From positions 1 through 22,745 of the forward strand of contig CAZIGK010000030.1 of assembly GCA_964538615.1 (NCBI GenBank): a stretch of DNA of 22,745 bases, in the 5' to 3' direction. The position numbers and the translations under genes are program-made. The notes under the pieces are model-generated. The model was not told the DNA's origin and did not search any database. It worked only from the letters and a program-made list of their open reading frames with translations. How positions within the stretch are numbered: the first letter of the stretch is position 1; each line of letters begins with the position of its first letter. The DNA is from CAZIGK01 sp964538615. GTDB taxonomy: Bacteria > Pseudomonadota > Alphaproteobacteria > Rickettsiales > RI-342. This document shows, piece by piece, positions 1-7,513 of this stretch.

Positions 1-60
1 GCGAGTGAAACGAGAGGCACGCAGTGCCGACGCGCAGCGAGGCTAGCAAGCCGAGTGAAG
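1..60. repeat. Intergenic run of mini-hairpins downstream of nrdR
   Basis: Three short inverted repeats follow one another, each with GCA in the loop: GGCAC/GTGCC (16-20 with 24-28), CGC/GCG (31-33 with 37-39) and GGCT/AGCC (41-44 with 49-52). The eight bases CGAGTGAA occur at 2-9 and again at 52-59. The nrdR stop codon lies just to the right, so on the minus strand this is its 3' flank. No T tract follows, so it is not a standard intrinsic terminator. It resembles low-complexity intergenic repeat elements, but no known family is recognised. Confidence 0.4.
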
Positions 61-76
61 CCAAAGAAAAGTTGAA

Positions 77-529
77 CTACTGCTGCACCAGAGAATCTAC
101 AAAATCCTCAAAGTCTTTGGCTTCGCTGAAGTTGCGGTAGACGGAGGCAAAGCGAATATAAGCCACTTTATCCAGCTCTCGCAGGCCGTCCATAATCAGG
201 CGGCCAATGTTTTCCGTTTCAATCTCGGTTTCGCCTGTGCTTTCCAGTTTGCGGACAATGTTGTTGACCAGTTGTTCAATATGCTCTGTGGAAATGGGGC
301 GTTTGCGGCATGCAATGCTGATGGAACGGGTAATTTTGTCCCGGTCGAAGGGTTTTTTCTCACCATTGCTTTTAATGACCGTGAGTTCGCGTATTTGTAC
401 GCGCTCGAAGGTGGTGAAACGTGAATCACAGGCAGGACAGAAGCGGCGGCGGCGGATGGCCATGCCATCTTCGCTGGGGCGGGAATCTTTTACCTGGGTA
501 TCGCGGTTACCGCAGAAGGGGCATCGCAT
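77..529 (-). CDS. nrdR: Transcriptional repressor NrdR
   Basis: NrdR represses ribonucleotide reductase genes by binding paired NrdR boxes when its ATP cone holds dATP/ATP. The 150-residue length is typical. A zinc ribbon at the N-terminus uses C3, C6, C31 and C34 (CPFCG and CPACD), followed by the basic RRRRFC and RFTTFE stretch characteristic of the family. The ATP-cone domain covers roughly residues 49-139 (from VIKSNGEKKPFDRDKI to RFASVYRNF). The ATG start is preceded by a GGAAGAG ribosome binding site. The nearest upstream gene on the same strand is the GDT1-like gene, about 195 bases away, so NrdR probably has its own promoter. No ribonucleotide reductase gene and no obvious NrdR box was seen in this window. 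Confidence 0.96.
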   Translation of the reverse strand: MRCPFCGNRDTQVKDSRPSEDGMAIRRRRFCPACDSRFTTFERVQIRELTVIKSNGEKKPFDRDKITRSISIACRKRPISTEHIEQLVNNIVRKLESTGETEIETENIGRLIMDGLRELDKVAYIRFASVYRNFSEAKDFEDFVDSLVQQ

Positions 530-724
530 AAGTCTCTTCCATCAACTGTTTTTGTGGTGCGGCTACCCGGTACCGGCAAGAGCTGCTAGGCGTGGTAGTG
601 GCGCATTGCAGATGCTACAGTATATGGAAAATGTTTAAGATAGGGTTTCCAAGCAGCTACCAGATGTAGAAAAAATGGCTGACAGTACCTACCAGACCCC
701 ACATATGGCGCGGATGTTGTGTTT

Positions 725-1009
725 TTAGGCGCTGTGCAGGTAATCCCACACGGTCCACAGGCCAATCAGGATAAATCCGATGCCTGCAATTAATTTTAAC
801 GGTACGGCGGAAAGATAGGCATTACCTGCCTTTCCCAGCAATACAGCAACGGCGGTGGAGGCAACCAGTGCGGCAGCCGCCGCCGCAAAGACCAGCCACG
901 GGCTTGAGCCTTCTTCGCTGGCGAAGAGGACGGTGGCAAGCTGGGTTTTATCTCCCAGTTCGGCCAAAAAAACGGTGGTGAATATGGATAAAAACAGGGT
1001 CAGTTGCAT
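725..1009 (-). CDS. Single-domain GDT1/UPF0016 family membrane protein
   Basis: Members of this family (TMEM165/GDT1/MneA relatives) move Mn2+ or Ca2+ across membranes. The 94-residue product carries the signature E-L-G-D-K-T-Q in its first membrane helix and has three hydrophobic segments (about residues 3-15, 35-60 and 67-88), ending in a WTVWDYL motif. Many relatives contain two copies of this unit in one chain. This one has a single unit, so it would need to form a homodimer or pair with a second half-protein encoded elsewhere. The frame stays open upstream to position 1144, but the ATG at 1009 (MQLTLF) matches the usual family start and the added residues do not look like protein. The ribosome binding site is weak. 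It is divergent from the exported protein at 1130. The transported ion is inferred from the family only. Confidence 0.82.
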   Translation of the reverse strand: MQLTLFLSIFTTVFLAELGDKTQLATVLFASEEGSSPWLVFAAAAAALVASTAVAVLLGKAGNAYLSAVPLKLIAGIGFILIGLWTVWDYLHSA

Positions 1010-1064
1010 GGGTGGGTTATCCGGTGGCGTATCAAAGGACCGTAGGGAGTTGTTGCGCTGCATA

Positions 1065-1093
1065 TTGTCATGCCAGAGCAAGCGGGCTATGCA
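1065..1093 (+). promoter_or_regulatory. Putative sigma-70-type promoter for the exported protein gene at 1130
   Basis: TTGTCA (1065-1070) and TATGCA (1088-1093) are separated by 17 bases and lie about 37 bases before the ATG at 1130. The -35 box matches the consensus at five of six positions, but the -10 box is poor. A GGGAG ribosome binding site follows at about 1119-1123. Assigned by eye only. Confidence 0.3.
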
Positions 1094-1129
1094 TACTGCA
1101 TATTGCATGAAAAAGATAGGGAGTAGCAA

Positions 1130-2134
1130 ATGGCGGATCGACAAGTTTTACACGCGGCGCGAACGATTGGCGCACTCGTTTTGGCAGCGACTCTGGTGGC
1201 GCAGGCTGTTTTGGGGGAACCTGTGGCGCAAGCGGCTGATGCAGGTGCTTCGCCTGTTGCCGTTGCAGGGGCAGCGCCTGCCCACGCCCATGCGTCTGCG
1301 CAGGTGCAGGCATTGCCTGCGGCTGCGGAACGGGAATCTATTGAGTATTTTCTAGGGCAGGTCAATGCCAGAGCGCAAGGGAACTTCCCTACGTTAAGCG
1401 AGATATTGGCGCAGGATCAGGGCTTATTGAAGCATTTGATGGTATGGCGGCAGACAGCAAGCCCGGAAGGGGTGGTCTATATGGCGAGTGTGGCGCAACA
1501 ATATCCTATGGCGTTTCAGGCTATCCGTAACTCCGGAGGTTATGCAGAGAATGGCGTGATTCAGAACCTGTGGGACGGGGTGCTGCCAGCGAGCATGGAG
1601 GATGCGTTGCGTAAGGCTGTGGCATCCGGTTTTGTTTCTCCGGAGGTGATGCGTTATGAGGTGCGTTTTGAGGCGGATCATTTTATGGGAGGCATGAAAG
1701 AACTGGCGCAGTTGGATTATAATATGCTGCCTTTTTTGGGAGAGGAGCGTGAGTCTATTTCCGGTGAAGCACTGACCGCCTATCAAGCCAACCGTGGGCA
1801 TGCTGGTGAGACGCAGAATACCCGTGTGCTGGCCGAGGCTACCATTGCACATTTGGATGCGTGGCTGGCAACCAACCCCAATGAGTTGGAGCAAATGTAT
1901 ATGCGTCAGCATATACGCGATTTAGCGAGAGCGGATCGAACCACTTACAACAGTTTTGAAGCCTCCGGCATAGAGCAGAATGCGGCTTTGGCATGGATGA
2001 TGAGCCAGTTGGATTGGCATGCAGATAGCTATTACCGTCAACGCAACCAGATGGCGGCTGCGGATAAACCTGTGGCAAATGTTGCTGCACAGGAGCAGCA
2101 AGTACAGGCTGCACAAACAGTCAGGGCGGCATAA
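1130..2134 (+). CDS. Exported helical protein of unknown function
   Basis: I do not recognise this 334-residue protein. Its N-terminus is a plausible Sec signal peptide: polar residues including R5 and R11, a hydrophobic core (about residues 13-29), and a likely AQA-AD cleavage site near residue 35. An Ala/Pro-rich linker follows to about residue 65. The rest (about 66-310) is rich in Glu, Gln, Met and Ala and looks largely alpha-helical, without membrane spans or cysteines. The tail is Ala/Gln-rich. The start is well supported by AGGGAG seven bases before the ATG. The gene is alone on its strand. It converges on another exported protein gene and shares a 3' hairpin region with it. A periplasmic location is likely; no enzymatic motif was seen. 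Confidence 0.75.
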   Translation: MADRQVLHAARTIGALVLAATLVAQAVLGEPVAQAADAGASPVAVAGAAPAHAHASAQVQALPAAAERESIEYFLGQVNARAQGNFPTLSEILAQDQGLLKHLMVWRQTASPEGVVYMASVAQQYPMAFQAIRNSGGYAENGVIQNLWDGVLPASMEDALRKAVASGFVSPEVMRYEVRFEADHFMGGMKELAQLDYNMLPFLGEERESISGEALTAYQANRGHAGETQNTRVLAEATIAHLDAWLATNPNELEQMYMRQHIRDLARADRTTYNSFEASGIEQNAALAWMMSQLDWHADSYYRQRNQMAAADKPVANVAAQEQQVQAAQTVRAA

Positions 2135-2143
2135 GCCGCCCTG
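2122..2143. terminator. GC-rich hairpin between convergent genes, stop codon in its loop
   Basis: A perfect nine-base-pair inverted repeat (CAGGGCGGC at 2122-2130, GCCGCCCTG at 2135-2143) encloses a four-base loop ATAA that contains the TAA stop codon of the preceding plus-strand gene. No run of T follows in either direction, so it is not a canonical Rho-independent terminator. A 3'-end stabilising or terminator-like role for one or both convergent transcripts is inferred. Confidence 0.5.
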
Positions 2144-2173
2144 CGAGGAAAGGCACCAACCTGAATGGAATGG

Positions 2174-2872
2174 TTACCAGCGTAGCATCACGTTGGCAGA
2201 TGTATTCTGGCCGACCGTAAAGCGTTTGGTTTGGGTTTGACCCTGATAGCTGGCGGTCAGGTTGTAGGTGCCTTTCGGAAGTTCTGCGTAGAACAGAGGG
2301 CCGGCATTGGTACCAATCACTTCTTGTCCTTGTTGGTCGGTAAGTTGCAGCATCACTTCACCGACATAGGCACCGTTGGCTTCCGCATTGGTGATGTGGG
2401 TATTATATTCCCCCGCACGGGAGCGAAGTTGCGCGGTTTCTCCATCCCCAATGCCACCGGTAATGAAGCGGGCTTCTCCCTGACGAATTTCATTCAGGCT
2501 GGAGGGAGATTGATAGGAGCGATAGGCATCGCTGGAGGCCATGTTATAGGAAGATGTATAGGGTTGCGTGGATTGATATTCCGTATCGGGAGTGGGTACG
2601 GGTGTAACGGCAGCAGGATGGAAGGATTGTTCCTGTGCAGAGGATCTGATACGGGCGTGGTCAGTGGCTGGGTCATAATAGAGCTGTCCTTCCGGTGGGG
2701 TGACTAACGGTTGTTGCGCGGCCTGATATTGGGGTGCCTGATAGGGAGCGGGAGAGTGGGTATAAGGGGTTGTCGGATGATACTCCGCTGCGGCAACGGG
2801 GATGGAGACGACCGCTGTACTCCAAAGAATGGTTTGGGTAATGGTTGCGGTTGTGATGCGTGACAAGGCCAT
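2174..2872 (-). CDS. Exported Pro/Gln/Tyr-rich protein with C-terminal beta-sandwich-like domain
   Basis: This is a 232-residue protein of unknown function. The N-terminal hydrophobic stretch (about residues 9-29, ending SIPVAAAE) looks like a signal peptide. Residues 30-130 are low complexity and rich in Pro, Gln, Tyr, Ser and Thr, as in surface or linker regions. The last 75 residues, with the motif GPLFYAELPKGTYNLTASY followed by alternating hydrophobic strands, look like a carboxypeptidase-regulatory-like or transthyretin-like beta fold. That fold is common in exported bacterial proteins and often binds or scaffolds. The start is firm: AGGAGG lies six bases before the ATG. It lies downstream of dnaQ on the same strand, with about 147 bases between, so it may have its own promoter. 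The domain call rests on pattern only. Confidence 0.68.
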   Translation of the reverse strand: MALSRITTATITQTILWSTAVVSIPVAAAEYHPTTPYTHSPAPYQAPQYQAAQQPLVTPPEGQLYYDPATDHARIRSSAQEQSFHPAAVTPVPTPDTEYQSTQPYTSSYNMASSDAYRSYQSPSSLNEIRQGEARFITGGIGDGETAQLRSRAGEYNTHITNAEANGAYVGEVMLQLTDQQGQEVIGTNAGPLFYAELPKGTYNLTASYQGQTQTKRFTVGQNTSANVMLRW

Positions 2873-3019
2873 GGTTGCCTCCTGTAAAATGATACTGAAT
2901 CATCACCGTAGAGGGTGTGGCCTAAAGTTGCGATAGGGTGAGTGGGAGAGGGGTATCAAGGCAGGGTTGATGTGGCCTGGCAGAGATGCCAGAGTCAATA
3001 TAGCCGCAGGGGTGATGTG

Positions 3020-3757
3020 TTACTCTGCAAAATACTGCTGCCAGAGGGGGTTTTTGAGTTTTTTCAGGAAGGTTTGATGCGCCTCCAGCTCTGCTTCTGT
3101 GGGGGCAAAATGCCGTTCCGCTGTTTGTAGTAAAGCGGGGTCAAACGCTTCATACTCCACGACTTTACGGTTTTGTGAGGTTGGTTCTGCACCGAGGAGG
3201 GTGGTTTGGCGGCCACCATGCAATTCCAGATAGACTTCTGCCAGTAGCTCCGCATCCAGTAAGGCACCGTGAAAGGTGCGTCGGGAGAGGTCGATGGAAA
3301 AGCGGCGGCACAGGGCATCCAGATTCACGGGAGAGCCGGGGAACAGGCGACGGGCGATGAGAACGGTATCAATGGCGCGTTCCATTTCCAGTGCCGGTTT
3401 GCCAATGCGTTTGAGTTCATGGTTGAGGAACTTCATATCGAACGCGGCATTATGGATGACCAGTGGGGCATCTGCAATGAAGTCCAGAAAATCCTGCGCG
3501 ACGGCGGAGAAGAGGGGTTTATCCCGCAGGAACTCGGTGCTGAGACCGTGAACCTTATACGCAGATTCCGGCACATCCCGCTGCGGGTTGATATAGACAT
3601 GGTAGCTATTGCCGGTGGCCACCATATCCAGCATTTCCACGCATCCGATTTCCACCAGACGGTGGCCTTCTTCCGGGTCGAAGCCGGTGGTTTCTGTATC
3701 CAGCGCGATGGTGCGTAAAGGTTCATGGGCTGGGGATGTGGCGTTGTTATGCGTCAT
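3020..3757 (-). CDS. dnaQ: DNA polymerase III epsilon subunit, 3'-5' proofreading exonuclease
   Basis: This is the proofreading subunit of the replicative polymerase core, with a DEDDh exonuclease domain. Exo I is D20-T-E22-T-T-G. Exo II is H102-N103-A-A-F-D107. Exo III is H163-G-A-L-L-D168, with the catalytic His in the DEDDh position. The 245-residue length fits alphaproteobacterial DnaQ. The start is placed at the ATG MTHNNATS. The frame is open 34 codons further upstream, but that stretch lies inside coaE. The gene overlaps the end of coaE by 11 bases, which suggests translational coupling. A coaE-dnaQ pairing is common in alphaproteobacteria. The C-terminal tail would contact the polymerase alpha subunit, by analogy. 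Confidence 0.95.
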   Translation of the reverse strand: MTHNNATSPAHEPLRTIALDTETTGFDPEEGHRLVEIGCVEMLDMVATGNSYHVYINPQRDVPESAYKVHGLSTEFLRDKPLFSAVAQDFLDFIADAPLVIHNAAFDMKFLNHELKRIGKPALEMERAIDTVLIARRLFPGSPVNLDALCRRFSIDLSRRTFHGALLDAELLAEVYLELHGGRQTTLLGAEPTSQNRKVVEYEAFDPALLQTAERHFAPTEAELEAHQTFLKKLKNPLWQQYFAE

Positions 3758-4352
3758 GGCGGTGAATCTGTTGAATAATCTGTTGCACGATGCGCCAACT
3801 ATAAGCTTTGCCGAGACTGGTCGGAATGATGAAATCTGCCCGCAGGCGTTTTTCGACATCCGGCAGTTGGCGATTCAGGATGGAGCGCAATTTTTCCTCT
3901 GTCATACCGGGGCGGCGCATTGCGCGCTGTTTCTGGATGAAGGCAGGGGCGGTGACCACTGCCACAGCATCCATGCGGGCATCCGCGCCGGTTTCATACA
4001 GCAAAGGGATATCGAAGACCAGCAAGCGGTGACCCAGACGCGCCATACGGTGCGCATAGGCTTCTTCTTCCGCCTGCACCAGGGGGTGGACAATGGGCTC
4101 CAGTGCAGCAAACAGCGAAGGGTTGGCCAGCAATGCCTGTGATAGCAGGGGGCGGCTGACTGAGCCATTCACAATGGCGGAAGGGATGAGTTGGCGAATG
4201 GGGTCAACTGCTTTGCCGCCATGGGCATAGAGGCGGTGCACCACCTCATCTGAATGAAGGGAGGGGATGCCCTGCGCCGCAAATTGCTTCGCCACGGTGC
4301 TTTTGCCCATGGCGATAGAGCCAGTCAGACCAAGGAGAAAGGGGCGGGACAT
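3747..4352 (-). CDS. coaE: Dephospho-CoA kinase
   Basis: CoaE carries out the last step of coenzyme A synthesis, ATP-dependent phosphorylation of the 3'-hydroxyl of dephospho-CoA. The 201-residue length is normal. A P-loop (GLTGSIAMGKST, residues 8-19) opens the protein. The substrate-binding region HSDEVVHRLY follows (about residues 33-42), then the HPLV segment and the FDIPLLYETG strand (about residues 113-122) typical of the family. The last codons overlap the dnaQ start. The YciI-like gene lies 22 bases upstream on the same strand, so yciI-like, coaE and dnaQ probably form one transcript. Confidence 0.95.
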   Translation of the reverse strand: MSRPFLLGLTGSIAMGKSTVAKQFAAQGIPSLHSDEVVHRLYAHGGKAVDPIRQLIPSAIVNGSVSRPLLSQALLANPSLFAALEPIVHPLVQAEEEAYAHRMARLGHRLLVFDIPLLYETGADARMDAVAVVTAPAFIQKQRAMRRPGMTEEKLRSILNRQLPDVEKRLRADFIIPTSLGKAYSWRIVQQIIQQIHRHDA

Positions 4353-4374
4353 GTGAATGACGGCATAGCGCAGG

Positions 4375-4677
4375 TTATGGGTTTAGGAAGAGGGGAGCCA
4401 CCTGACAGTGCATGACCTCTACGGATTTCCAGACATCATCCAGCAGGTAGGGTTCGGTTTCCAGCCAGTCATTGAGAGCCGCTTCATCCGGAAAAGAGAG
4501 GGTCAGAACGGAGCCAACCATGGCACCTGCCTCGTTGGTGAGGGCAGCGGCCATGAGCAAGTGTCCGGCGGCTTTCAGAGCTTTCATACCTTCTAAATGG
4601 GCGGTACGCGCATGTTGGCGGCGTTCCGGAGCTTGCGAGTCTGTGCCATCGCGGCCAATCAGGGTGTAGTATGGCAT
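4375..4677 (-). CDS. YciI-like family protein
   Basis: This is a 100-residue cytoplasmic protein of the YciI-related ferredoxin-like (dimeric alpha/beta barrel) family. Typical features are the opening MPYYTLIGRDG, the R-x-x-H-x-x-H-x-x-x region near residues 19-27, the GSVLTLSFPDEAAL strand-helix turn, and the C-terminal WLETEPYLLDDVWKSVEV segment. Its reaction is not established and the family function is poorly defined. The start is chosen at MPYY, preceded by an AGGAA ribosome binding site. Upstream in-frame codons are not conserved-looking and would run up to the recA terminator. It precedes coaE by 22 bases and is likely cotranscribed with it. Confidence 0.85.
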   Translation of the reverse strand: MPYYTLIGRDGTDSQAPERRQHARTAHLEGMKALKAAGHLLMAAALTNEAGAMVGSVLTLSFPDEAALNDWLETEPYLLDDVWKSVEVMHCQVAPLFLNP

Positions 4678-4750
4678 GGGAGGTTCCTGTGGAGTGTGTA
4701 GCTGGGAGTGGAAAAGGGGTGAGGATGGGGCGGAATGGGCACAAGCCGAC

Positions 4751-4788
4751 AAGGAAAAAACCAAAGAGAGGCTTATACAAGCCTCTCT
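4751..4788 (-). terminator. Rho-independent terminator of recA
   Basis: A ten-base-pair perfect stem (AGAGAGGCTT at 4765-4774, AAGCCTCTCT at 4779-4788) with a four-base loop is followed, reading the minus strand, by T-rich sequence (TTTGGTTTTTT, about 4754-4764). It lies 22 bases beyond the recA stop codon and in the correct orientation to end recA transcripts before the YciI-like gene. Confidence 0.88.
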
Positions 4789-4810
4789 CGTCTATTTTCG
4801 TTGTGTAAGA

Positions 4811-5872
4811 TTATGCTGCATCCGCTTCTGGATCTGTGCCGTCTGCATCTGCTTCCGGATCGCCTTTCAGGGCTGCATCCAGAATACCGGATTGTGCACG
4901 GATTTTTTGCTCGATGTCGTTGGCAACCTGAGGGTTATCCCGCAGGTATTGCTTGGCGTTTTCACGTCCCTGCCCGATGCGGGTGGAATCATAAGAGAAC
5001 CATGCACCGGATTTTTCCACGATATTGGCTTTCACGCCCAGATCCAGCAGTTCTCCGGTTTTGGAGATGCCTTCCCCGTACATGATGTCAAACTCTACCT
5101 GACGGAAGGGAGGAGCCACCTTGTTTTTCACGATTTTGACACGGGTCTGGTTGCCTACGACTTCTTCTTTGTCTTTAATACTGCCGATGCGGCGGATATC
5201 AATACGCACGGACGCATAGAACTTCAGGGCGTTACCGCCGGTGGTGGTTTCCGGGTTACCGAACATCACGCCGATTTTTTGACGAATCTGGTTGATGAAG
5301 ACCACGGTACAATTGGTGCGGGAGATAGAGGCGGTGAGTTTGCGCAATGCCTGACTCATCAGGCGGGCTTGTTGCCCCATGGTGGCATCGCCCATTTCAC
5401 CTTCCAGCTCCGCTTTCGGTACCAGTGCCGCCACGGAGTCAATGACAATCACGTCAATAGCGCCGGAGCGTACCAGCGTATCCGCGATTTCCAGTGCTTG
5501 TTCCCCCGTATCGGGTTGAGAGATAATCAGTTCATCAATATTGACGCCCAATTTTTTGGCGTAAGCGGGATCCAACGCATGTTCCGCGTCAATGAAGGCG
5601 CAGGTGCCACGGGTGGTTTTTTGCGCTTCCGCAATCACATGTAACGTGAGAGTGGTCTTACCGGAGCTTTCCGGCCCGTAGATTTCGATGATGCGGCCAC
5701 GGGGCAGGCCGCCGATGCCTAAGGCTAAGTCCAGCCCCAGAGAACCGGTGGAAATGGCATCTACCTGAACGGCAGGGCGTTGCCCCAGCTTCATGATGGA
5801 ACCTTTGCCGAAGGAACGCTCAATTTGGCTGAGCGCGGTTTCCAAGGCTTTTTGTTTATCGGTTGATTGCAT
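4811..5872 (-). CDS. recA: Recombinase RecA
   Basis: RecA is the ATP-dependent strand-exchange protein for homologous recombination, and it promotes LexA self-cleavage in the SOS response. The 353-residue length matches canonical RecA. The Walker A motif is GPESSGKT (residues 66-73), Walker B is VIVIDSVAALVP, loop L2 contains GNPETTTGGNALKFYASVR, and the MAW-like segment FGKGSIMKLG is present. The acidic C-terminal tail (DPEADADGTDPEADAA) is typical. AAGGGG precedes the ATG by eight bases. It lies 87 bases after cckA on the same strand. I saw no GTTC-N7-GTTC alphaproteobacterial LexA box in that interval, so LexA control, if present, must act from further upstream. Confidence 0.98.
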   Translation of the reverse strand: MQSTDKQKALETALSQIERSFGKGSIMKLGQRPAVQVDAISTGSLGLDLALGIGGLPRGRIIEIYGPESSGKTTLTLHVIAEAQKTTRGTCAFIDAEHALDPAYAKKLGVNIDELIISQPDTGEQALEIADTLVRSGAIDVIVIDSVAALVPKAELEGEMGDATMGQQARLMSQALRKLTASISRTNCTVVFINQIRQKIGVMFGNPETTTGGNALKFYASVRIDIRRIGSIKDKEEVVGNQTRVKIVKNKVAPPFRQVEFDIMYGEGISKTGELLDLGVKANIVEKSGAWFSYDSTRIGQGRENAKQYLRDNPQVANDIEQKIRAQSGILDAALKGDPEADADGTDPEADAA

Positions 5873-5959
5873 GTGGCACCCCTTAACGACGAATGTGAGT
5901 TTTCATGACTCTACACGCTGAGGGAATGGATGCAAGAGGCTTTGCGGGTGAGAACGCGC

Positions 5960-7513
5960 TTATCCTGTCACCTCTTTCACTTTCTGAGCCAGTTGTTTTA
6001 AGGTGAAGGGTTTGCCAAGGAAGTGATAATGCTTTTCGCTACCTTCCATTTTGACCAGGGCATCTTCGGCGTAGCCAGAGATGAAAATAACCTTCATTTC
6101 CGGGTAGGATTCCCAGATTTTTTTGACCATGCTGGGGCCGTCCATGCCGGGCATAATGACATCACTGATGACCAGATCAATATCTCCGCCTTGTTGTTGC
6201 ATGAGGGTAAGGGCGGGTTCCGCAGAATCGGCCTCCAGCACGGTGTAGCCTTTGTTGCGAAGCGCACGGGCACTGAAAATGCGAACCGGCCCTTCATCTT
6301 CCACCAGGAGTATGGTGGATTTGCCTGTCAGATCTGCCAGATTGGTGTGGGTATGGGCGTCTTCCTGTTCCGCTGCGGGTGTATCTGCTGCGGAGGGGTC
6401 TTTCTCGACACGGCGGAAATAGAGCGCGAAACGTGTGCCTTTGCCTTCTTCACTTTCCACAAAAATATGGCCGCCGGTTTGTCGGATGATACCATATACG
6501 GTAGAAAGCCCCAGTCCGGTGCCATGCCCGACCTCTTTGGTGGAGAAGAACGGTTCAAAAATATTATCCATGATATGACGGGGAATGCCGGTGCCGGTAT
6601 CCATGACTTCCAGCAGGATATAATCCCCACGGGCGATGGGTTCATCACCGGAAGGTTTGATAAAACTGCGCGGAATATCGTTTGTGTAGCGCAGGCTGAC
6701 ATTACTGGTGCGAATGGTGAGTTGACCACCGTTGGCCATGGCATCCCTTGCATTCACAGCCAGATTGATGACGACCTGTTCCAGTTGGCCGTGATCTGCC
6801 ATCATGGGCCAGAGATCGCGTCCATGCTGGATATTTAACTCGATATGTTCACCAATAAGGCGGCGAATGAGGTTGGAGAGTTCCGCCAGTACATCGGTAA
6901 TGTTCAATTCTTTCGGTTGCAGGGTCTGGCGACGGGAGAAGGCCAGCAATTGCCGCACCAGATTCGCTGCACGGTTAGCGTTTTGTTTGATTTGCATAAT
7001 ATCTGCAAAAGAGGGGTCTCCTGCCGGGTGTCGCATGAGCAGGAGGTCGCAGAAGCCGATCATTGCGGTGAGCAGGTTGTTAAAGTCATGGGCGATACCG
7101 CCCGCTAACTGCCCGACGGCATGCATTTTCTGGGAGTGGGCGTATTTTTCTTCCAGTGCTTTTTGCTCGGAGGTATCAATGAGATGTACCACGATAGCGG
7201 CGCTGTCATCCGCCTGAGGAAGATAGGCCAGCGATAGGGAGGCGCTTGTTTCCGGTTGATGGGTGAAGGTCACGGAGAGGGGAGCGCTGTCGGGTACCTG
7301 GCGTTTGCTGACCAGTAATTGTTGGATGCGTGCCTGCACTTCATCCCGGTATTCTTCCGCTAGCAAGGGCAGGAAGGATTGGTTGAGAATATGGCTGGCA
7401 GATTGACCCGCCATATGGCTGAGGGTGGCATTATGGCGAATGACCTGCGAGGAGGCATCCAGAAAGGCAATGCCGAATGGAGCGGAATCAAGCCATTGGT
7501 TTAAGGTTTTTTT
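5960..7513 (-). CDS. cckA: CckA hybrid histidine kinase, C-terminal part (PAS, kinase, receiver)
   Basis: This is the distal part of the cell-cycle kinase CckA, which in alphaproteobacteria phosphorylates or dephosphorylates CtrA and CpdR through ChpT. The frame opens at 7513 and has an internal ATG at 7414. The residues before that ATG read WLDSAPFGIAFLD and VIRHNATLSHM, a clear PAS-domain start, so the ATG is not the true beginning. The dimerisation box is GGIAHDFNNLLTAMIGF, whose His would be about residue 493 of the joined protein. Then come a HATPase with NLAVNARDAM (N box), DTGTGIP (G1), GTGLGLSTVYG (G2), and a receiver with SDVIMPGMDG and the GKPF Lys. The match to CckA around the H box and QNANRAANLVRQLLAFSR is strong. 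It is separated from the N-terminal part by a -1 frame change at a run of nine A. Confidence 0.9.
   Translation of the reverse strand, partial: KKTLNQWLDSAPFGIAFLDASSQVIRHNATLSHMAGQSASHILNQSFLPLLAEEYRDEVQARIQQLLVSKRQVPDSAPLSVTFTHQPETSASLSLAYLPQADDSAAIVVHLIDTSEQKALEEKYAHSQKMHAVGQLAGGIAHDFNNLLTAMIGFCDLLLMRHPAGDPSFADIMQIKQNANRAANLVRQLLAFSRRQTLQPKELNITDVLAELSNLIRRLIGEHIELNIQHGRDLWPMMADHGQLEQVVINLAVNARDAMANGGQLTIRTSNVSLRYTNDIPRSFIKPSGDEPIARGDYILLEVMDTGTGIPRHIMDNIFEPFFSTKEVGHGTGLGLSTVYGIIRQTGGHIFVESEEGKGTRFALYFRRVEKDPSAADTPAAEQEDAHTHTNLADLTGKSTILLVEDEGPVRIFSARALRNKGYTVLEADSAEPALTLMQQQGGDIDLVISDVIMPGMDGPSMVKKIWESYPEMKVIFISGYAEDALVKMEGSEKHYHFLGKPFTLKQLAQKVKEVTG

Noticed and set aside
2231..2707. Plus-strand open frame opposite the Pro/Gln-rich exported protein
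   Set aside because: The minus-strand gene has a strong ribosome binding site, signal peptide and domain-like C-terminus; the antisense frame has none.
2977..2992. CTGGCA/TGCCAG hairpin downstream of dnaQ
   Set aside because: The stem has only six pairs and no T run follows on the minus strand, so a terminator call is not supported.
4676..5644. Long plus-strand open frame of 322 codons
   Set aside because: It lies antisense to recA, has no family features, and its composition follows from the RecA codons in the opposite strand.
5873..5959. LexA box upstream of recA
   Set aside because: I looked for GTTC-N7-GTTC and CTGT-N8-ACAG in the recA upstream interval and found neither.
6023..6838. 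Plus-strand open frame of 271 codons
   Set aside because: It is antisense to the CckA kinase domain, with no recognisable motif or ribosome binding site.
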